DNA of 64,000 nucleotides from Demequina sp. NBRC 110051 (GCF_002090055.1 NZ_BBRH01000010.1:1-64000), one strand, 5' to 3'; numbered from the stretch's first letter, positions 17,315 through 26,894 are shown. Translations and numbers: made by a program. Notes: generated from the sequence alone by a model not told the origin.

Positions 17315-19947
17315 AGGGCCCTGACGGTCGCGCTGCAGCGCGGGAACGTGCTGCAGCCATAGAAGTCACCGTACTTTCCCCGTCGCCTCACCAGGGTGCC
17401 CTCGCCGCATGTACGGCACGGCTCCACCCGCGCTGCCTGGCCTCCGGCGTCGGTGACCTCCACGTCGGGATCGTCGAGGAGCTCCAAGATGAAGGGCGAC
17501 TCGCGGCCCGCGACGGTGACGAGGGTCACGGTGTGCCGCGCGCGAGTGAGCGCCACATACAGGAGTCGACGTTCCTCTGCGAAGGGGTACGGGTCCGGCT
17601 CGGCCATGGCGAGCGCGAGGACAGGATCGTCCTCGACGGTGCTGGGAAGACTCGAGCGTCCGCTCGTGACGCGCGGCACCACGATGTGGTCGGCCTCGAG
17701 CCCCTTCGAGCCATGGATGGTGCGAAATGCCGTGCGCAGCCCGGCCGGGACGTCGCGCGGCAGCACGCTCCGGTCGTGGCGGTAGCGGCCCAGCACGTCC
17801 ACGGAGGCGCCGCGATGCTCGCGCGCGATGGCGCGAAGCCGCTCACCGATGGCGCCGGCGATCGCGTCATCGCTGTCGACCCGCATCACGGTGATCGCGG
17901 GCCCGCCCGGGCCCGCGAAAGAACGCACTGTCTTGGGCAACTGGGCCGGATTGCGCGAGACGAACCTGCCCGCGACATCGGCCGTCGTCTGCGTGCAGCG
18001 GAAGGTGGTCTCTAGCCGGCGGGTGAGGGCCGGACCAAAGAACTCCGCGAATCCGGTCATCACCTCCAGGTCCGCGCCGGCGAAGCGATTGATCGCCTGC
18101 CAATCGTCGCCCACGGCCAGCAGGTGCTTACCGGGCCCATGCGTGAGCGCCTTGGCGATCCGTGCCCGCGTGCGGCTGGTGTCCTGGAATTCGTCGACCA
18201 TGACGAGGTCCCATCGGGCCAGGGCAGGGTCGCGCTCGAGCACGGTGGCGGCGCGCGCGAGCATGTCGTCGAAGTCCACCGCGTCCGCGGCGCGGAGGTC
18301 CGCCTCCCACTCGTCGTGCAGCGGCCAGTACAGGTCGAGGAACAGGCGAGTGCGGAGCGTGTCGAGCGCCGGGCGCTCGCGTACGCGCTGCTCGACGTCG
18401 GCGCGGGACAGCGACGCGCCCTTGACGTGTGCCATGAACGTGCGCACTAGTTGGGACAGGCGTTCGTGGGCGAGGGGCTCGGCGCCCGGCGGCGAGCGGT
18501 CCGGGTTCCAGTCGAGCGCGACGCCCAGCCCCTCGAGCGTCCTCGCAAGCTCCTCGAACCCGGAGTGGTCGAGGATGGCGTGGGATGCCGTCTCGATCAG
18601 CGTGGTCCCGTAGCGCGCATGAAGGTCCCGCTTCCACCGCATGGAGTCGGCGTATCCCGTGAACTCCTCGGGCACGGTGCCGTCGGCCTGCAGCGCCCAG
18701 TGCTCGTGCCACGCGTCGATCGCGGGGTAGTAGAAGTCGGGTCGGTACTGGCCGTGCTCGGCATCGGCAACATCGTGTGCGTAGGGATGCTCGTAGCGGT
18801 AGTCGACTCCGTGGAGGTACAGCCAGTCGGCGATGAGTCGCTCGCCCTCGCTCTTGACCGTCTCGCCGCGGTAGGTCGCGAAACCCGTGGCGCCGGTGCG
18901 CGGGTCATAGCTGTCCGGGCCCGCGGTGGACGGCGACGCTAACGCCTTGCCGTGGAGCAGCCGGAACAGGTCCCAGCGGAACCGGAAGGCAAGGTCGCGG
19001 TCGCGCAGGCGGTCGACGAGCTCCTCGATCTTCGCGGACTCCTTGCCCTGCTCCACCCACGGAGCGACCCGGGGCTTGCGCCCGGTCGCGGCTCCGATGA
19101 CCTTGAGCCCGAACGCGTGGAAGGTGCTCACCTCGATACCCGTGGAGTCGAGCCCCAGGGCTCCCATGCGGGTCTCGACGCGTGTTCGCAGTTCGCGCGC
19201 GGCATCCGCGTTGAACGCGAGCATGAGGATGCGTTCGGGGGGAACAAAGCCCCGGTGAACGACGTATGCGGCGCGCGCGACCATCACGGAGGTCTTGCCC
19301 GATCCGGCCGCGGCGATGACCCGCACGCGGCTGTCGTGGGAGACCACGGCGTGGGCCTGTTCTGTGGTCAGCGGCGAGCGCTCGACCCGCGCGAAGAAGT
19401 CGGCCTCGGCCGCGAGTTCGCTGTCCAGGATGGCCTTGTTGGTGCGGCTCAGCGTGGCCAGGTGGTCGGCGGACAGGAACGCGAGCGCCTCATTTTCGGC
19501 GGGGCTGAGCAGCCTCGGCAGCGTCGCGCGCTCCAGGTCGCTGAACGGCGCCAGCGCATCGTCAAGCGACGGCAGCCCCGCCAGGATCGGAGCGATGTCG
19601 TCATACGCGACCCATTGTCGATGGGCGATGCCGTGGCCGAGCCGGCGCTCGAACGCCGCCTTGGCTGCGGCGCCGGCGGTGAGCGCCACGCCGAGGTGGC
19701 CGCGTGCGGCCACCCGGGCGAGCGTGGAGCGCATGGCCACGGCATCGGCCCGCCTCAGGCCCCGATAGCGCCGGGGACGCGGCCCGTCGGAGACGACGAG
19801 GGCGCGTCCGAACCACCACCAGCGCACCGTCAGGCGCGCGGCGTCCGTGCCGCGAAACTCCTGGGAGGAGGCGTCGTCGGTCAGGGTGAGGAGGTTGTCG
19901 TCGTGGGTGAGCGACCACCCTCGTGCCCCGTGCCATGTGGTCGCCAT
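17311..19947 (-). CDS. UvrD/Rep-family helicase, HelD-like, with C-terminal zinc finger
   Basis: 878-residue superfamily 1A DNA helicase. A roughly 190-residue N-terminal extension precedes Walker A (AAAGSGKTSVM, about residue 212); Walker B is MVDEFQDTSR (about 584); motif VI-like YVALTRARHTV lies near 805. The last 35 residues form a four-cysteine topoisomerase-type zinc ribbon (CRTCGEG, then YGCSTFPRC). The organisation matches helicase IV-like proteins implicated in recombination and repair. The frame is open further upstream, but ATG 19947 begins the conserved region. Confidence 0.88.
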   Translation of the reverse strand: MATTWHGARGWSLTHDDNLLTLTDDASSQEFRGTDAARLTVRWWWFGRALVVSDGPRPRRYRGLRRADAVAMRSTLARVAARGHLGVALTAGAAAKAAFERRLGHGIAHRQWVAYDDIAPILAGLPSLDDALAPFSDLERATLPRLLSPAENEALAFLSADHLATLSRTNKAILDSELAAEADFFARVERSPLTTEQAHAVVSHDSRVRVIAAAGSGKTSVMVARAAYVVHRGFVPPERILMLAFNADAARELRTRVETRMGALGLDSTGIEVSTFHAFGLKVIGAATGRKPRVAPWVEQGKESAKIEELVDRLRDRDLAFRFRWDLFRLLHGKALASPSTAGPDSYDPRTGATGFATYRGETVKSEGERLIADWLYLHGVDYRYEHPYAHDVADAEHGQYRPDFYYPAIDAWHEHWALQADGTVPEEFTGYADSMRWKRDLHARYGTTLIETASHAILDHSGFEELARTLEGLGVALDWNPDRSPPGAEPLAHERLSQLVRTFMAHVKGASLSRADVEQRVRERPALDTLRTRLFLDLYWPLHDEWEADLRAADAVDFDDMLARAATVLERDPALARWDLVMVDEFQDTSRTRARIAKALTHGPGKHLLAVGDDWQAINRFAGADLEVMTGFAEFFGPALTRRLETTFRCTQTTADVAGRFVSRNPAQLPKTVRSFAGPGGPAITVMRVDSDDAIAGAIGERLRAIAREHRGASVDVLGRYRHDRSVLPRDVPAGLRTAFRTIHGSKGLEADHIVVPRVTSGRSSLPSTVEDDPVLALAMAEPDPYPFAEERRLLYVALTRARHTVTLVTVAGRESPFILELLDDPDVEVTDAGGQAARVEPCRTCGEGTLVRRRGKYGDFYGCSTFPRCSATVRAL
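19737..19750 (-). repeat. 14-mer repeat, copy 5 (in helicase gene)
   Basis: Exact copy encoding Ala-Asp-Ala-Val-Ala in the N-terminal extension of the helicase. Confidence 0.95.
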
Positions 19948-20101
19948 CCGCACATCTTGCCCGACCGACGCGGCGGTTCGGGACACCCCGGGGACACGCT
20001 GCAGTACCGTGACCGTGCTTGGCGCGAACCGATGTGACGCAGCGCCCGTCGCGCGCACGATACGTTTGCCCTCGGCGTGTGAACGGGATGGAGGGAATCG
20101 G

Positions 20102-20878
20102 ATGAAGATCCTGGTGCTGATGAAGGTGGTGCCGGACACCTATGTGGACCGCACCCTGAACCTCGAGACGGGTCTCGTGACCCGCACCGCCGAGGAAGCG
20201 GTCCTCGACGAGGTCGACGAGCGCGCGCTCGAGGTGGCGCTGTCCTATGCCGACGCGCACGAGGGCACCGAGGTGGTGACCCTCGCCATGGGACCGGAAC
20301 TGGGACAGGCGAGCCTGCGCAAGGCACTGGCGATGGGGGCCGGCCACACGGTGCAGGTCGTCGACGATGCACTCGTGGGCGCGGACATCACCCTCACGGC
20401 CCAGGTGCTCGCCGCGGCCGCCTCGCGGCTGGGCTTTGACGTCATCCTCGCTGGCGACACGTCGACGGACGGCGGGGGAGGCGCGGTCCCGGCGGCGATC
20501 GCGGAGCTGCTGCGGCTGCCTTGCGCGAGCGCCCTGTCCGAGGTGACGCTCGCCGAGGACGCCGTGACGGGCGTGCGCGCCTCCGACGGCGCCACGATGC
20601 GCGTCAGCGCACCCCTGCCCGCGATCGTCTCCGTGACCGAGGCGCTCGGAGCGTCGCGCATGCCCAACTTCAAGGGCATCCTCGCGGCGAAGAAGAAGGA
20701 GATCGAGGTGCTGACCCTCGCGGACCTGGGCGTCGATGCCGACGACCCTGACGTCGCACGCACCATCATGATCAGCGCAGCCGCGCGCCCGCCGCGAGAG
20801 GCAGGCGTCAAGATCGTCGATGACGGGACCGCGGGCGATCAGCTCGCGGCGTTCTTGGTCGAGAACCGACTAGCGTGA
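20102..20878 (+). CDS. etfB: Electron transfer flavoprotein, beta subunit
   Basis: 258 residues. Starts [13 protein letters not shown]; contains the AMP/FAD-domain signatures [20 protein letters not shown] and the ETF-beta signature region [16 protein letters not shown] near residue 200. With EtfA it carries electrons from acyl-CoA or other dehydrogenases to the respiratory chain. GGAGGGA precedes ATG 20102. First gene of an apparent etfB-etfA-membrane protein operon. Confidence 0.95.
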   Translation: MKILVLMKVVPDTYVDRTLNLETGLVTRTAEEAVLDEVDERALEVALSYADAHEGTEVVTLAMGPELGQASLRKALAMGAGHTVQVVDDALVGADITLTAQVLAAAASRLGFDVILAGDTSTDGGGGAVPAAIAELLRLPCASALSEVTLAEDAVTGVRASDGATMRVSAPLPAIVSVTEALGASRMPNFKGILAAKKKEIEVLTLADLGVDADDPDVARTIMISAAARPPREAGVKIVDDGTAGDQLAAFLVENRLA

Positions 20879-20889
20879 GGGAGCACATC

Positions 20890-21852
20890 ATGACCGCACC
20901 GATTCTTGTGTTGCTGGACCGCACTCCCGACGGCGCGCTCGCGTCCTCGTCCGCGGGCGTGTTGGGTGCCGCCGCGTCCGTGGGCACGCCCGTCGCCCTC
21001 ATCGTGGGTGACGACGCCGCGGAGCAGGCCGAGGCCGCCGCCGCCCTGGGAGCTCACCGGGTCGTGACCGCCCCGGCGGGAGCGCCCGTGATCGCGACCG
21101 TCGACGCGCTCGCCGCCGCTGCCGATGCGGTGCGTCCCGCCGCCGTGCTCGTGTCGCACTCCGTCGAAGGTCGCGAGGCCGCTGCACGCTACGCGACCCG
21201 CGCTCGGGCGGGCCTTTCCATCGACGCAGTGGGCGTGTCTCGTGACGACCAGGGCGTGGTCGCGCACCACAGCGTCTACGGAGGCGGGTTCCTCGTCGAC
21301 TCCGCGCCGACCTTCGGTGCGCCGGTGATCACGCTGCGCGAAGGAGCGGTCGAGGCCCGTGCGGAGGCGGTGGCATCCGTGACTGCCGAGCCGCTCACCG
21401 TCGAGCAGTCGGGCCTTCCCGCGCTCACCGTCGAGTCCGTCGAGCCCATCGTCGAAACCTCGTCGCGGCCCGACCTGCGCAGCGCCGCCAAGGTGGTCGC
21501 TGGTGGCCGCGGGTTGGAGTCGGCGGAGAAGTTTGCCCTCGTGGAGCAACTCGCGGATGTGCTGGGCGCGGCCGTGGGCGCATCCCGCGTGGCCGTCGAC
21601 GAGGGGTTCGTCCCCTCCTCGCACCAGGTGGGCCAGACCGGCGTCTCCGTCTCGCCCGACCTCTACATCGGCCTGGGTATCTCGGGCGCCATCCAGCACC
21701 GTTCAGGTATGCAGACGGCGAAGATCATCGTGGTCATCAACACCGATGCCGAGGCTCCGCTGTTCGAGATCGCCGACTTCGGCGTGGTGGGCGACCTGTT
21801 CGACGTGGTGCCGCAGCTCATCGCGGCTCTCGAGGCGAGGACGCAGGCGTGA
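20890..21852 (+). CDS. etfA: Electron transfer flavoprotein, alpha subunit
   Basis: 320 residues. The C-terminal FAD-binding domain is clear: [41 protein letters not shown] and [23 protein letters not shown] 20890 follows GAGGGAGC; a GTG at 20875 overlapping the etfB stop is possible but extends past the conserved start. The stop overlaps the next gene as GTGA. Confidence 0.94.
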   Translation: MTAPILVLLDRTPDGALASSSAGVLGAAASVGTPVALIVGDDAAEQAEAAAALGAHRVVTAPAGAPVIATVDALAAAADAVRPAAVLVSHSVEGREAAARYATRARAGLSIDAVGVSRDDQGVVAHHSVYGGGFLVDSAPTFGAPVITLREGAVEARAEAVASVTAEPLTVEQSGLPALTVESVEPIVETSSRPDLRSAAKVVAGGRGLESAEKFALVEQLADVLGAAVGASRVAVDEGFVPSSHQVGQTGVSVSPDLYIGLGISGAIQHRSGMQTAKIIVVINTDAEAPLFEIADFGVVGDLFDVVPQLIAALEARTQA

Positions 21853-23099
21853 GTGCCATCAGGCGGGGCCTCCCGCGCGTGCCGGGCGGCGAGCCCTGGC
21901 CTCCCGCGCGCGAGGCTCCCGCGCACGTCGTCGCGGCGAGCGTCGAGGACGTGACGACGGCCGATGCAGTGGCAGGCTCAGCGACCGCCGTCGGCTCCCC
22001 GCGGGGCGACGTCCCGCTGCGCCGAGGCCTGCCGCGCGTGGCGGGCGGCGAGTCGTGGCCCGCCGAGGGTTTCGCGCCCCACTGGGTGGTGTCCGCGACA
22101 GACGCCGCGCAGGAGGCCGCGCAGGAGGCCGCGCGGGAGGCCGCGGGCGTTGAGCCTGAGGCCGCCGTTGCGGAAGACGCCCCGGTGCTCGCGGGCCCCG
22201 CGCCCACGCGCTCCCGCCTGCACCCTCATGCCCGCCGTGCGCTCATGGCAGCGGCCGCCCTCGTCGTGGTGGGTGCCCTTGCGGTGCTGGTATCTCGCTG
22301 GTTCCTCGGCACGGATGCCGGCGAGGGCTTCGTGGCCGATCACCCCGGGACGTATCCGCTGCCTGCGGACGCTCCCGTCGGTATCCCCGCGTGGCTGTCG
22401 TGGACCCACTTCTTCAACGTGTTCCTCATGGTGCTGATCGTGCGCACCGGACTTCAGGTGCGTCGCCAAACCCGACCACCCGCGTACTGGACGTCGCGGA
22501 CGGAGCCCACGTCGCGCATCGGCCTCCCGTCGTGGACCCACCAGGCGCTCGACGTGTTCTGGGTGCTCAACGGTGTGGTGTACATCGTGATGCTGTTCGC
22601 TACCGGGCAGTGGATGCGCATCGTGCCCACCAGCTGGGAGGTGCTGCCCGGGGCCGTGTCGACGACGTTGCAGTACCTGTCTCTGGACTGGCCCGCCGAG
22701 AACGGGTGGGTGTACTACAACTCGCTCCAGCAGATCGTGTACTTCCTCACGGTGTTTGTCGCGGCCCCGCTGGCGATCGCGACCGGTGTGCGCATGAGCC
22801 TGTACTGGCGCGGCGGCGAGCGCTGGGATCGCCTGTACCCCGCGAGCGTGGCTCGCAAGCTGCACTTCCCGGTGATGATCTACTTTGTCGCCTTCGTGGT
22901 CGGGCACGTCGCCTTGGTGCTCGCGACGGGCGCGCGGGAGAACCTCAACCACATGTATGCCGGACGGGACGACGTCAGCTGGGTGGGGGTGGGTATCTTC
23001 GCGCTCTCACTCGTGGTGATCGTGGCCGCGGCCGTGGCCTTGAGGCCCGTCTTCGTGGCGCCGGTCGCCGGGAAGTTCGGGACGGTCAGCTCGCGCTGA
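21849..23099 (+). CDS. Cytochrome b/b561-like membrane protein with N-terminal repeats
   Basis: 416 residues. The first about 80 hold two copies of RRGLPRVxGGExWP-(9-10 residues)-VV (starting near residues 5 and 58). An Ala/Glu linker, then five or six transmembrane helices follow, with histidines in [25 protein letters not shown] and VGHVALVL that could ligate haem, as in cytochrome b561/YedZ-like proteins. GTGA overlap with etfA means coupled translation, so it may pass electrons between ETF and the membrane. A partner oxidoreductase is absent from the window. Confidence 0.7.
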   Translation: MSAIRRGLPRVPGGEPWPPAREAPAHVVAASVEDVTTADAVAGSATAVGSPRGDVPLRRGLPRVAGGESWPAEGFAPHWVVSATDAAQEAAQEAAREAAGVEPEAAVAEDAPVLAGPAPTRSRLHPHARRALMAAAALVVVGALAVLVSRWFLGTDAGEGFVADHPGTYPLPADAPVGIPAWLSWTHFFNVFLMVLIVRTGLQVRRQTRPPAYWTSRTEPTSRIGLPSWTHQALDVFWVLNGVVYIVMLFATGQWMRIVPTSWEVLPGAVSTTLQYLSLDWPAENGWVYYNSLQQIVYFLTVFVAAPLAIATGVRMSLYWRGGERWDRLYPASVARKLHFPVMIYFVAFVVGHVALVLATGARENLNHMYAGRDDVSWVGVGIFALSLVVIVAAAVALRPVFVAPVAGKFGTVSSR

Positions 23100-23115
23100 T
23101 ACGTGCGCGCCGCGT

Positions 23116-23143
23116 GCACGTATGCACGTATGCACGTATGCAC
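23116..23143. repeat. Tandem octamer GCACGTAT x3.5
   Basis: Three perfect copies of GCACGTAT (23116-23139) and half a fourth, followed by the variant CGCGT, lying 17 bp after the stop of the cytochrome-like gene. A simple-sequence tract of this kind is prone to slippage; no function is evident. Confidence 0.85.
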
Positions 23144-23184
23144 GCGTGTGCCGTGCGACGGCTGCTGCGGCCGGCGGGCACGAC

Positions 23185-23218
23185 GAAGGCCCGCCCCGGC
23201 GAGCCGGGACGGGCCTTC
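23185..23218. terminator. Bidirectional terminator hairpin
   Basis: GAAGGCCCGCCCCGG and CCGGGACGGGCCTTC pair over 15 bp (one G-T) with loop CGAG, between the convergent cytochrome-like gene and glnA1. The lower stem begins GAAGG on one side and ends CCTTC on the other; there is no long T run. Confidence 0.8.
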
Positions 23219-23238
23219 GGTGAAGCTACAGGGACGAC

Positions 23239-24669
23239 TTAGCAGTCGTAGTAGAGCTCGAACTCGTGCGGGTGGGGACGGAAGCGCAGCGGGTCGATCT
23301 CGTTGGCGCGCTTGTAGTCGATCCACTCGGCGATGAGGTCCTCGGTGAACACGCCGCCCTCGGTGAGGTAGCCGTGGTCACGCTCGAGCTCGTCGAGCAC
23401 CTTGGAGAGCGAGTCCGGAACGGTCGGGATCTGGGCGTGCTCCTCGGGGGGCAGCTCGTACAGGTCCTTGTCAATGGGGGCCGGCGGCTCGATCTTGTTC
23501 TTGATGCCGTCGAGGCCCGCCATGAGCAGCGCCGCGAACGCGAGGTAGGGGTTACCGGACGAGTCGGGGGCGCGGAACTCGATGCGCTTGGCCTTGGGGT
23601 TCGAGCCGGTGACCGGGATGCGGACGGCGGCCGAACGGTTACGGGCCGAGTACACCAGGTTGACCGGGGCCTCGTAGCCCGGCACCAGGCGGTGGTAGGA
23701 GTTCACGGTCGGGTTGGTGAAGGCCAGCAGCGAGGGCGCGTGCTTCAGGATGCCGCCGATGTACCAACGCGCGATGTCGGACAGGCCGCCGTAGCCGGCC
23801 TCGTCGTAGAACAGCGGCGAGCCGTCCTTCCACACCGACTGGTGCACGTGCATGCCCGAGCCGTTGTCACCGAAGAGGGGCTTCGGCATGAAGGTCGCAG
23901 TCTTGCCGTTCTTCCACGCGACGTTCTTGACGACGTACTTGAACTTCATCAGGTCGTCGGCGGCGTGCAGCAGCGTGTTGAAGCGGTAGTTGACCTCCTG
24001 CTGACCGGCGGTGCCCACCTCGTGGTGCGCGCGCTCGAGCTCGAGGCCCACCTCGCCCAGCACAGTGCACATCTCGTCGCGCAGGTCGGCGTTCTGGTCG
24101 CCGGGGGAGACGGGGAAGTAGCCGCCCTTGACACGGGTCTTGTAGCCGAGGTTGGGGGAGCCGTCGAGCTCCTTCTCCACACCGGTGTTCCACCAGCCCT
24201 CGGAGGAGTCGATGTGGTAGTAGCCCTCGTGCATGTTGGTGTCGTAGCGCACGGAGTCGAAGATGAAGAACTCGGCCTCGGGGGCGAAGAACGCGGTGTC
24301 GCCGATGCCGGTCGACTTCAGGTACTCCTGCGCCTTCATCGCGACGTTGCGCGGGTCACGGGAGTAGGGCTCGTCGGTGAACGGGTCCACCACGGAGAAG
24401 TTCACGACAAGGGTCTTCGCCTTGCGGAAGGGGTCGATGTACGCCGTCTGAAGGTCAGCGATGAGCTTCATGTCGGACTCGTTGATGGCCTGGAAGCCGC
24501 GAATCGACGAACCGTCGAACGCCGCACCGTCTTCCAGAACGGTCTCGAACTGCGACGCGGGGACATTGACGTGCTGCATCGCGCCAGGGAGGTCGCAGAA
24601 GCGGATGTCGATGTACTCGACCGCCTCATCCTTCACATACGCGAGTGCCTCTTCGGCAGTCTTGAACAT
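23239..24669 (-). CDS. glnA: Glutamine synthetase, GlnA1 (adenylylatable type I-beta)
   Basis: 476 residues, full-length type-[57 protein letters not shown] and NRSAAVRIP. The adenylylation site is intact as Tyr404 in [11 protein letters not shown], making it the target of the GlnE encoded at 9-12 kb. The main ammonia-assimilating enzyme. ATG 24669 follows AAGGAG. A GlnR-like box lies about 72-98 bp upstream. Confidence 0.96.
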   Translation of the reverse strand: MFKTAEEALAYVKDEAVEYIDIRFCDLPGAMQHVNVPASQFETVLEDGAAFDGSSIRGFQAINESDMKLIADLQTAYIDPFRKAKTLVVNFSVVDPFTDEPYSRDPRNVAMKAQEYLKSTGIGDTAFFAPEAEFFIFDSVRYDTNMHEGYYHIDSSEGWWNTGVEKELDGSPNLGYKTRVKGGYFPVSPGDQNADLRDEMCTVLGEVGLELERAHHEVGTAGQQEVNYRFNTLLHAADDLMKFKYVVKNVAWKNGKTATFMPKPLFGDNGSGMHVHQSVWKDGSPLFYDEAGYGGLSDIARWYIGGILKHAPSLLAFTNPTVNSYHRLVPGYEAPVNLVYSARNRSAAVRIPVTGSNPKAKRIEFRAPDSSGNPYLAFAALLMAGLDGIKNKIEPPAPIDKDLYELPPEEHAQIPTVPDSLSKVLDELERDHGYLTEGGVFTEDLIAEWIDYKRANEIDPLRFRPHPHEFELYYDC

Positions 24670-24740
24670 CCGTGTGCTCCTTGATTTGGTCGTGCCTGTA
24701 GCTGGCGTTGGCCAGCCTAGGGTCAGGCGGTTTCCCCCAG

Positions 24741-24767
24741 GTTCGCCGAATGTTACAAACGCGTTTC
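24741..24767 (-). promoter_or_regulatory. GlnR-type nitrogen regulator box upstream of glnA1
   Basis: On the minus strand GAAAC-n6-GTAAC-n6-CGAAC: three half-sites at a strict 11-bp period, matching the actinobacterial GlnR pattern of alternating GTNAC and GAAAC half-sites with 6-bp spacing (last half one base off). A fourth half-site (GTNAC expected upstream) is absent. glnR itself is not in the window. Confidence 0.7.
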
Positions 24768-24853
24768 CTGGGTCCACCGGGCGCACCCCCTCAGACGGGG
24801 CGTCGACGTCGGCGTCGCTCCTGACCCTATACCCACGCGATTACGATGGACGG

Positions 24854-25282
24854 GTGAGCCACTCCACGACCATGCCTCAATCCACCGGCGCGCTCGTGGG
24901 GCGTCGCCTGCTGGGCTTCGTCATCGATTGGGTGCTGTGCCTGGTGATCTCCTCGGCCTTCTTTGTGGACGCGGCCTACGCGGACGCGACCGGCATCGCC
25001 CGCATCCTGTCCGCGGGTGACCCGATCGCCACGCTGCTGATCTGGGCTGGGCAGCACGCGATCCTGGTCGCGTCGCTCGGCACCACCATCGGGCATCGCG
25101 TGGCGGGCGTCCGCGTGGTGCGGCTCGACGGCGCGCCCATCGTGGGCGTCGCGAAGGCCCTGACACGCACGGTTTTGCTCGCGCTGGTGATCCCCGCAGT
25201 GGTGTGGGGGCCCGATGGGCGCGGCCTGCACGACCGCGCGGCCGGGACGGCCGTCGTGCAGACCAGGGGAGCGGCGGCATGA
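24854..25282 (+). CDS. RDD-family membrane protein
   Basis: 142 residues with the RDD signature near the N-terminus (GRRLLGFVIDWVLCLV), two or three transmembrane helices and the typical end VWGPDGRGLHDRAAGTAVV. RDD proteins include Na+/H+ antiport and undefined accessory proteins. GTG 24854 is taken; in-frame ATG 24872 is the alternative. Divergent from glnA1 and translationally coupled (ATGA) to the following HAD gene. Confidence 0.8.
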   Translation: MSHSTTMPQSTGALVGRRLLGFVIDWVLCLVISSAFFVDAAYADATGIARILSAGDPIATLLIWAGQHAILVASLGTTIGHRVAGVRVVRLDGAPIVGVAKALTRTVLLALVIPAVVWGPDGRGLHDRAAGTAVVQTRGAAA

Positions 25283-25956
25283 GTGGGGCCGATGCCGTGG
25301 CTGGCTCGCGCTTGCAGCTCACCGTCGCTGGCGTGCTCTTCGACATGGACGGCACCTTGGTCGACTCGAACGCGCTCGTCGACCTGATCTGGAAGGAGTT
25401 CTCCGACGCCCACGGCTTTGACGGCGTCGAGGTGCGCGCCTTCGCGCACGGGCGCCCCTCGCGCGCCACGGTCGCGACGTACCTCGACGACGAGGAACAG
25501 ATCGCCCACTGGATCGACCACATTCACCACCTCGAGGCGACCGGATTCGATGCCGTGAAGGAGATTCCCGGTGCGAAGGCGCTGGTGCATGCGCTGCCGC
25601 GTGAGCGCTGGGCCGTGGTGACCTCCGCGATCCGGGAGCCCGCGAAGGCCCGCATCGCCGCAGTGGGCATCGACGTGCCGGACATCCTCATCGGCGCGGA
25701 CGACGTCGCCCACGGCAAGCCGGACCCGGAGGGTTTCGCGGCGGCCGCCGCCGCGCTCGGTCTTGATCCCGCCGCATGCGTGGTGTTCGAGGACACCGAT
25801 GCCGGCGCACGTGCCGGCCTCGCCGCCGGCTGTCGCGTGGTCGTCGTGGGCCATGGCAGCTCCGAGGTGCTGGATGCCCTTCCTCACGTCGACGACCTCA
25901 CCCAGGTGAGCGTCACGACGCAGCCCGACGGGCGCATCGGCCTCACGATCGACTGA
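25279..25956 (+). CDS. HAD-superfamily phosphatase/phosphomutase (sugar-phosphatase type)
   Basis: 225 residues, HAD subfamily IA. Motif I FDMDGTLVDS (Asp nucleophile near residue 22), motif II VVTSAI, motif III Lys in AHGKPDPEGF and motif IV VFEDTDAG are intact, with an alpha-helical cap between I and II. Likely hydrolyses a small sugar phosphate. The first residues, MSGADAVAGSR, are encoded by a 14-mer repeat copy beginning eight bases into the gene, ahead of the domain. Confidence 0.88.
   Translation: MSGADAVAGSRLQLTVAGVLFDMDGTLVDSNALVDLIWKEFSDAHGFDGVEVRAFAHGRPSRATVATYLDDEEQIAHWIDHIHHLEATGFDAVKEIPGAKALVHALPRERWAVVTSAIREPAKARIAAVGIDVPDILIGADDVAHGKPDPEGFAAAAAALGLDPAACVVFEDTDAGARAGLAAGCRVVVVGHGSSEVLDALPHVDDLTQVSVTTQPDGRIGLTID
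25287..25300 (+). repeat. 14-mer repeat, copy 6 (HAD N-terminus)
   Basis: Exact copy eight bases after the A of the HAD start codon, encoding Ala-Asp-Ala-Val in an N-terminal addition that precedes the conserved fold. Confidence 0.95.
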
Positions 25957-25962
25957 AGCCGG

Positions 25963-25976
25963 CCACGGCATCGGCC
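25963..25976 (-). repeat. 14-mer repeat, copy 7 (intergenic)
   Basis: CCACGGCATCGGCC on the plus (HAD coding) strand, starting 6 nt after the HAD stop codon. Confidence 0.95.
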
Positions 25977-26040
25977 CTCCGGAGCGACGAACGGCGCCCG
26001 CGGCGCCCCGCCCCGCGCCGCAACGCTCCCCGCCGCCGCC

Positions 26041-26133
26041 CGCGTCACGAAGTGACGGTGATCCGGCAGACACGCCGTTGACCGCCGACTGAACCCCGGC
26101 GTGTCGACACAATGACCGTCACTTTGTAACGCG
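26041..26133. repeat. 93-bp nested inverted repeat
   Basis: Outer 19-nt arms 26041-26059 and 26115-26133 pair at 17 of 19 positions; inner 9-nt arms GACACGCCG (26069-26077) and CGGCGTGTC (26097-26105) pair perfectly; the two 9-nt gaps are symmetrical. GACACGCCG recurs at 26151. It is an intergenic structured element between the convergent HAD and DUF4191 genes and no coding was found in it. Confidence 0.75.
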
Positions 26134-26154
26134 CCGGCGGCCCGGAACGAGACA

Positions 26155-26182
26155 CGCCGCCCACCCCGAAGGGTGAGCGGCG
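26155..26182 (-). terminator. Terminator of the DUF4191 gene
   Basis: CGCCGCCCACCC and GGGTGAGCGGCG form a 12-bp stem (one G-T on one strand) with a CGAA tetraloop, 16 nt beyond the DUF4191 stop codon. No T run. Confidence 0.7.
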
Positions 26183-26198
26183 TTCGTGAGCGCAAGTC

Positions 26199-26894
26199 TT
26201 AGCGGCCGCGCATGGCCTTGCGATCTGGGCGGGCCCGCATGGGGTCCACGCCCTTCGGCAGCGGCAGCTTGGCGCCGCCGATGGCGTTGAGGCGCGCGGC
26301 GACCTGGGCGCGCTGCGCCTTGGTGAGCGCCTTCTTGTGCTTCTTAATGGCCTTCACGAGGCTTTTCAGAGGCACCTGGCCCTCGCCCGTGCCCTCGTAG
26401 ATCACGTGGACCGGGACACCGGGAACCAACTTGGTGATGCGGCGCTGCGTGGCCTCGACCTGCTTGCGCGCACCATTGCCGCCCTCGGCAATCAGCACCA
26501 CGCCGCCCTTGCCGACGCCCTGGAAGACGATGCCCTTGCCACGCGGGTCGACCGAGATGGGCTCCTCGTTGAACTGCCAGCCCGAGCGGATCGACTGTGC
26601 GATCGAGATGGAGGCGCCGGGCTGGCCCTCCATGCGGATGTAGGCGTTGCGCTCAAAGCGACGCGTCAGCGTGTACATCGCCGCGAGGGCCGCGAGCAGC
26701 ACCGAGAAGATGATCGAGTAGACCAGGATCCAGGTGGAGCCCGACAGCAGACCGATCACCACGCCGATGCCGATCACCACCAGGGGGATCGCGATCATCA
26801 GCGGCAGGAGCCACTTGTCGTAGGGGGCCGTGGACTTATAGGCCTGCGCTACGAGCTTGTACCAACGCGGCCGCTTCTCGGGTTCTTTCGCCAT
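26199..26894 (-). CDS. DUF4191 family membrane protein
   Basis: 231 residues: basic N-terminus (RPRWYKLVAQAYK), two adjacent transmembrane helices (about 28-50 and 55-75), then a soluble Lys/Gly-rich domain with GKGGVVLIAEGGN and IKKHKKALTKAQRAQVAARL. This actinobacterial family commonly neighbours lipA, as here (52-bp gap, same strand), but its role is unknown to me. Confidence 0.85.
   Translation of the reverse strand: MAKEPEKRPRWYKLVAQAYKSTAPYDKWLLPLMIAIPLVVIGIGVVIGLLSGSTWILVYSIIFSVLLAALAAMYTLTRRFERNAYIRMEGQPGASISIAQSIRSGWQFNEEPISVDPRGKGIVFQGVGKGGVVLIAEGGNGARKQVEATQRRITKLVPGVPVHVIYEGTGEGQVPLKSLVKAIKKHKKALTKAQRAQVAARLNAIGGAKLPLPKGVDPMRARPDRKAMRGR

Noticed and set aside
23100..23160. GCACGTAT repeats as a CRISPR array
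   Set aside because: Units are 8 bp, contiguous, with no spacers and no cas genes.
25957..26198. Small ORF in the HAD-DUF4191 gap
   Set aside because: No frame has a ribosome binding site, and the stretch is dominated by inverted repeats.
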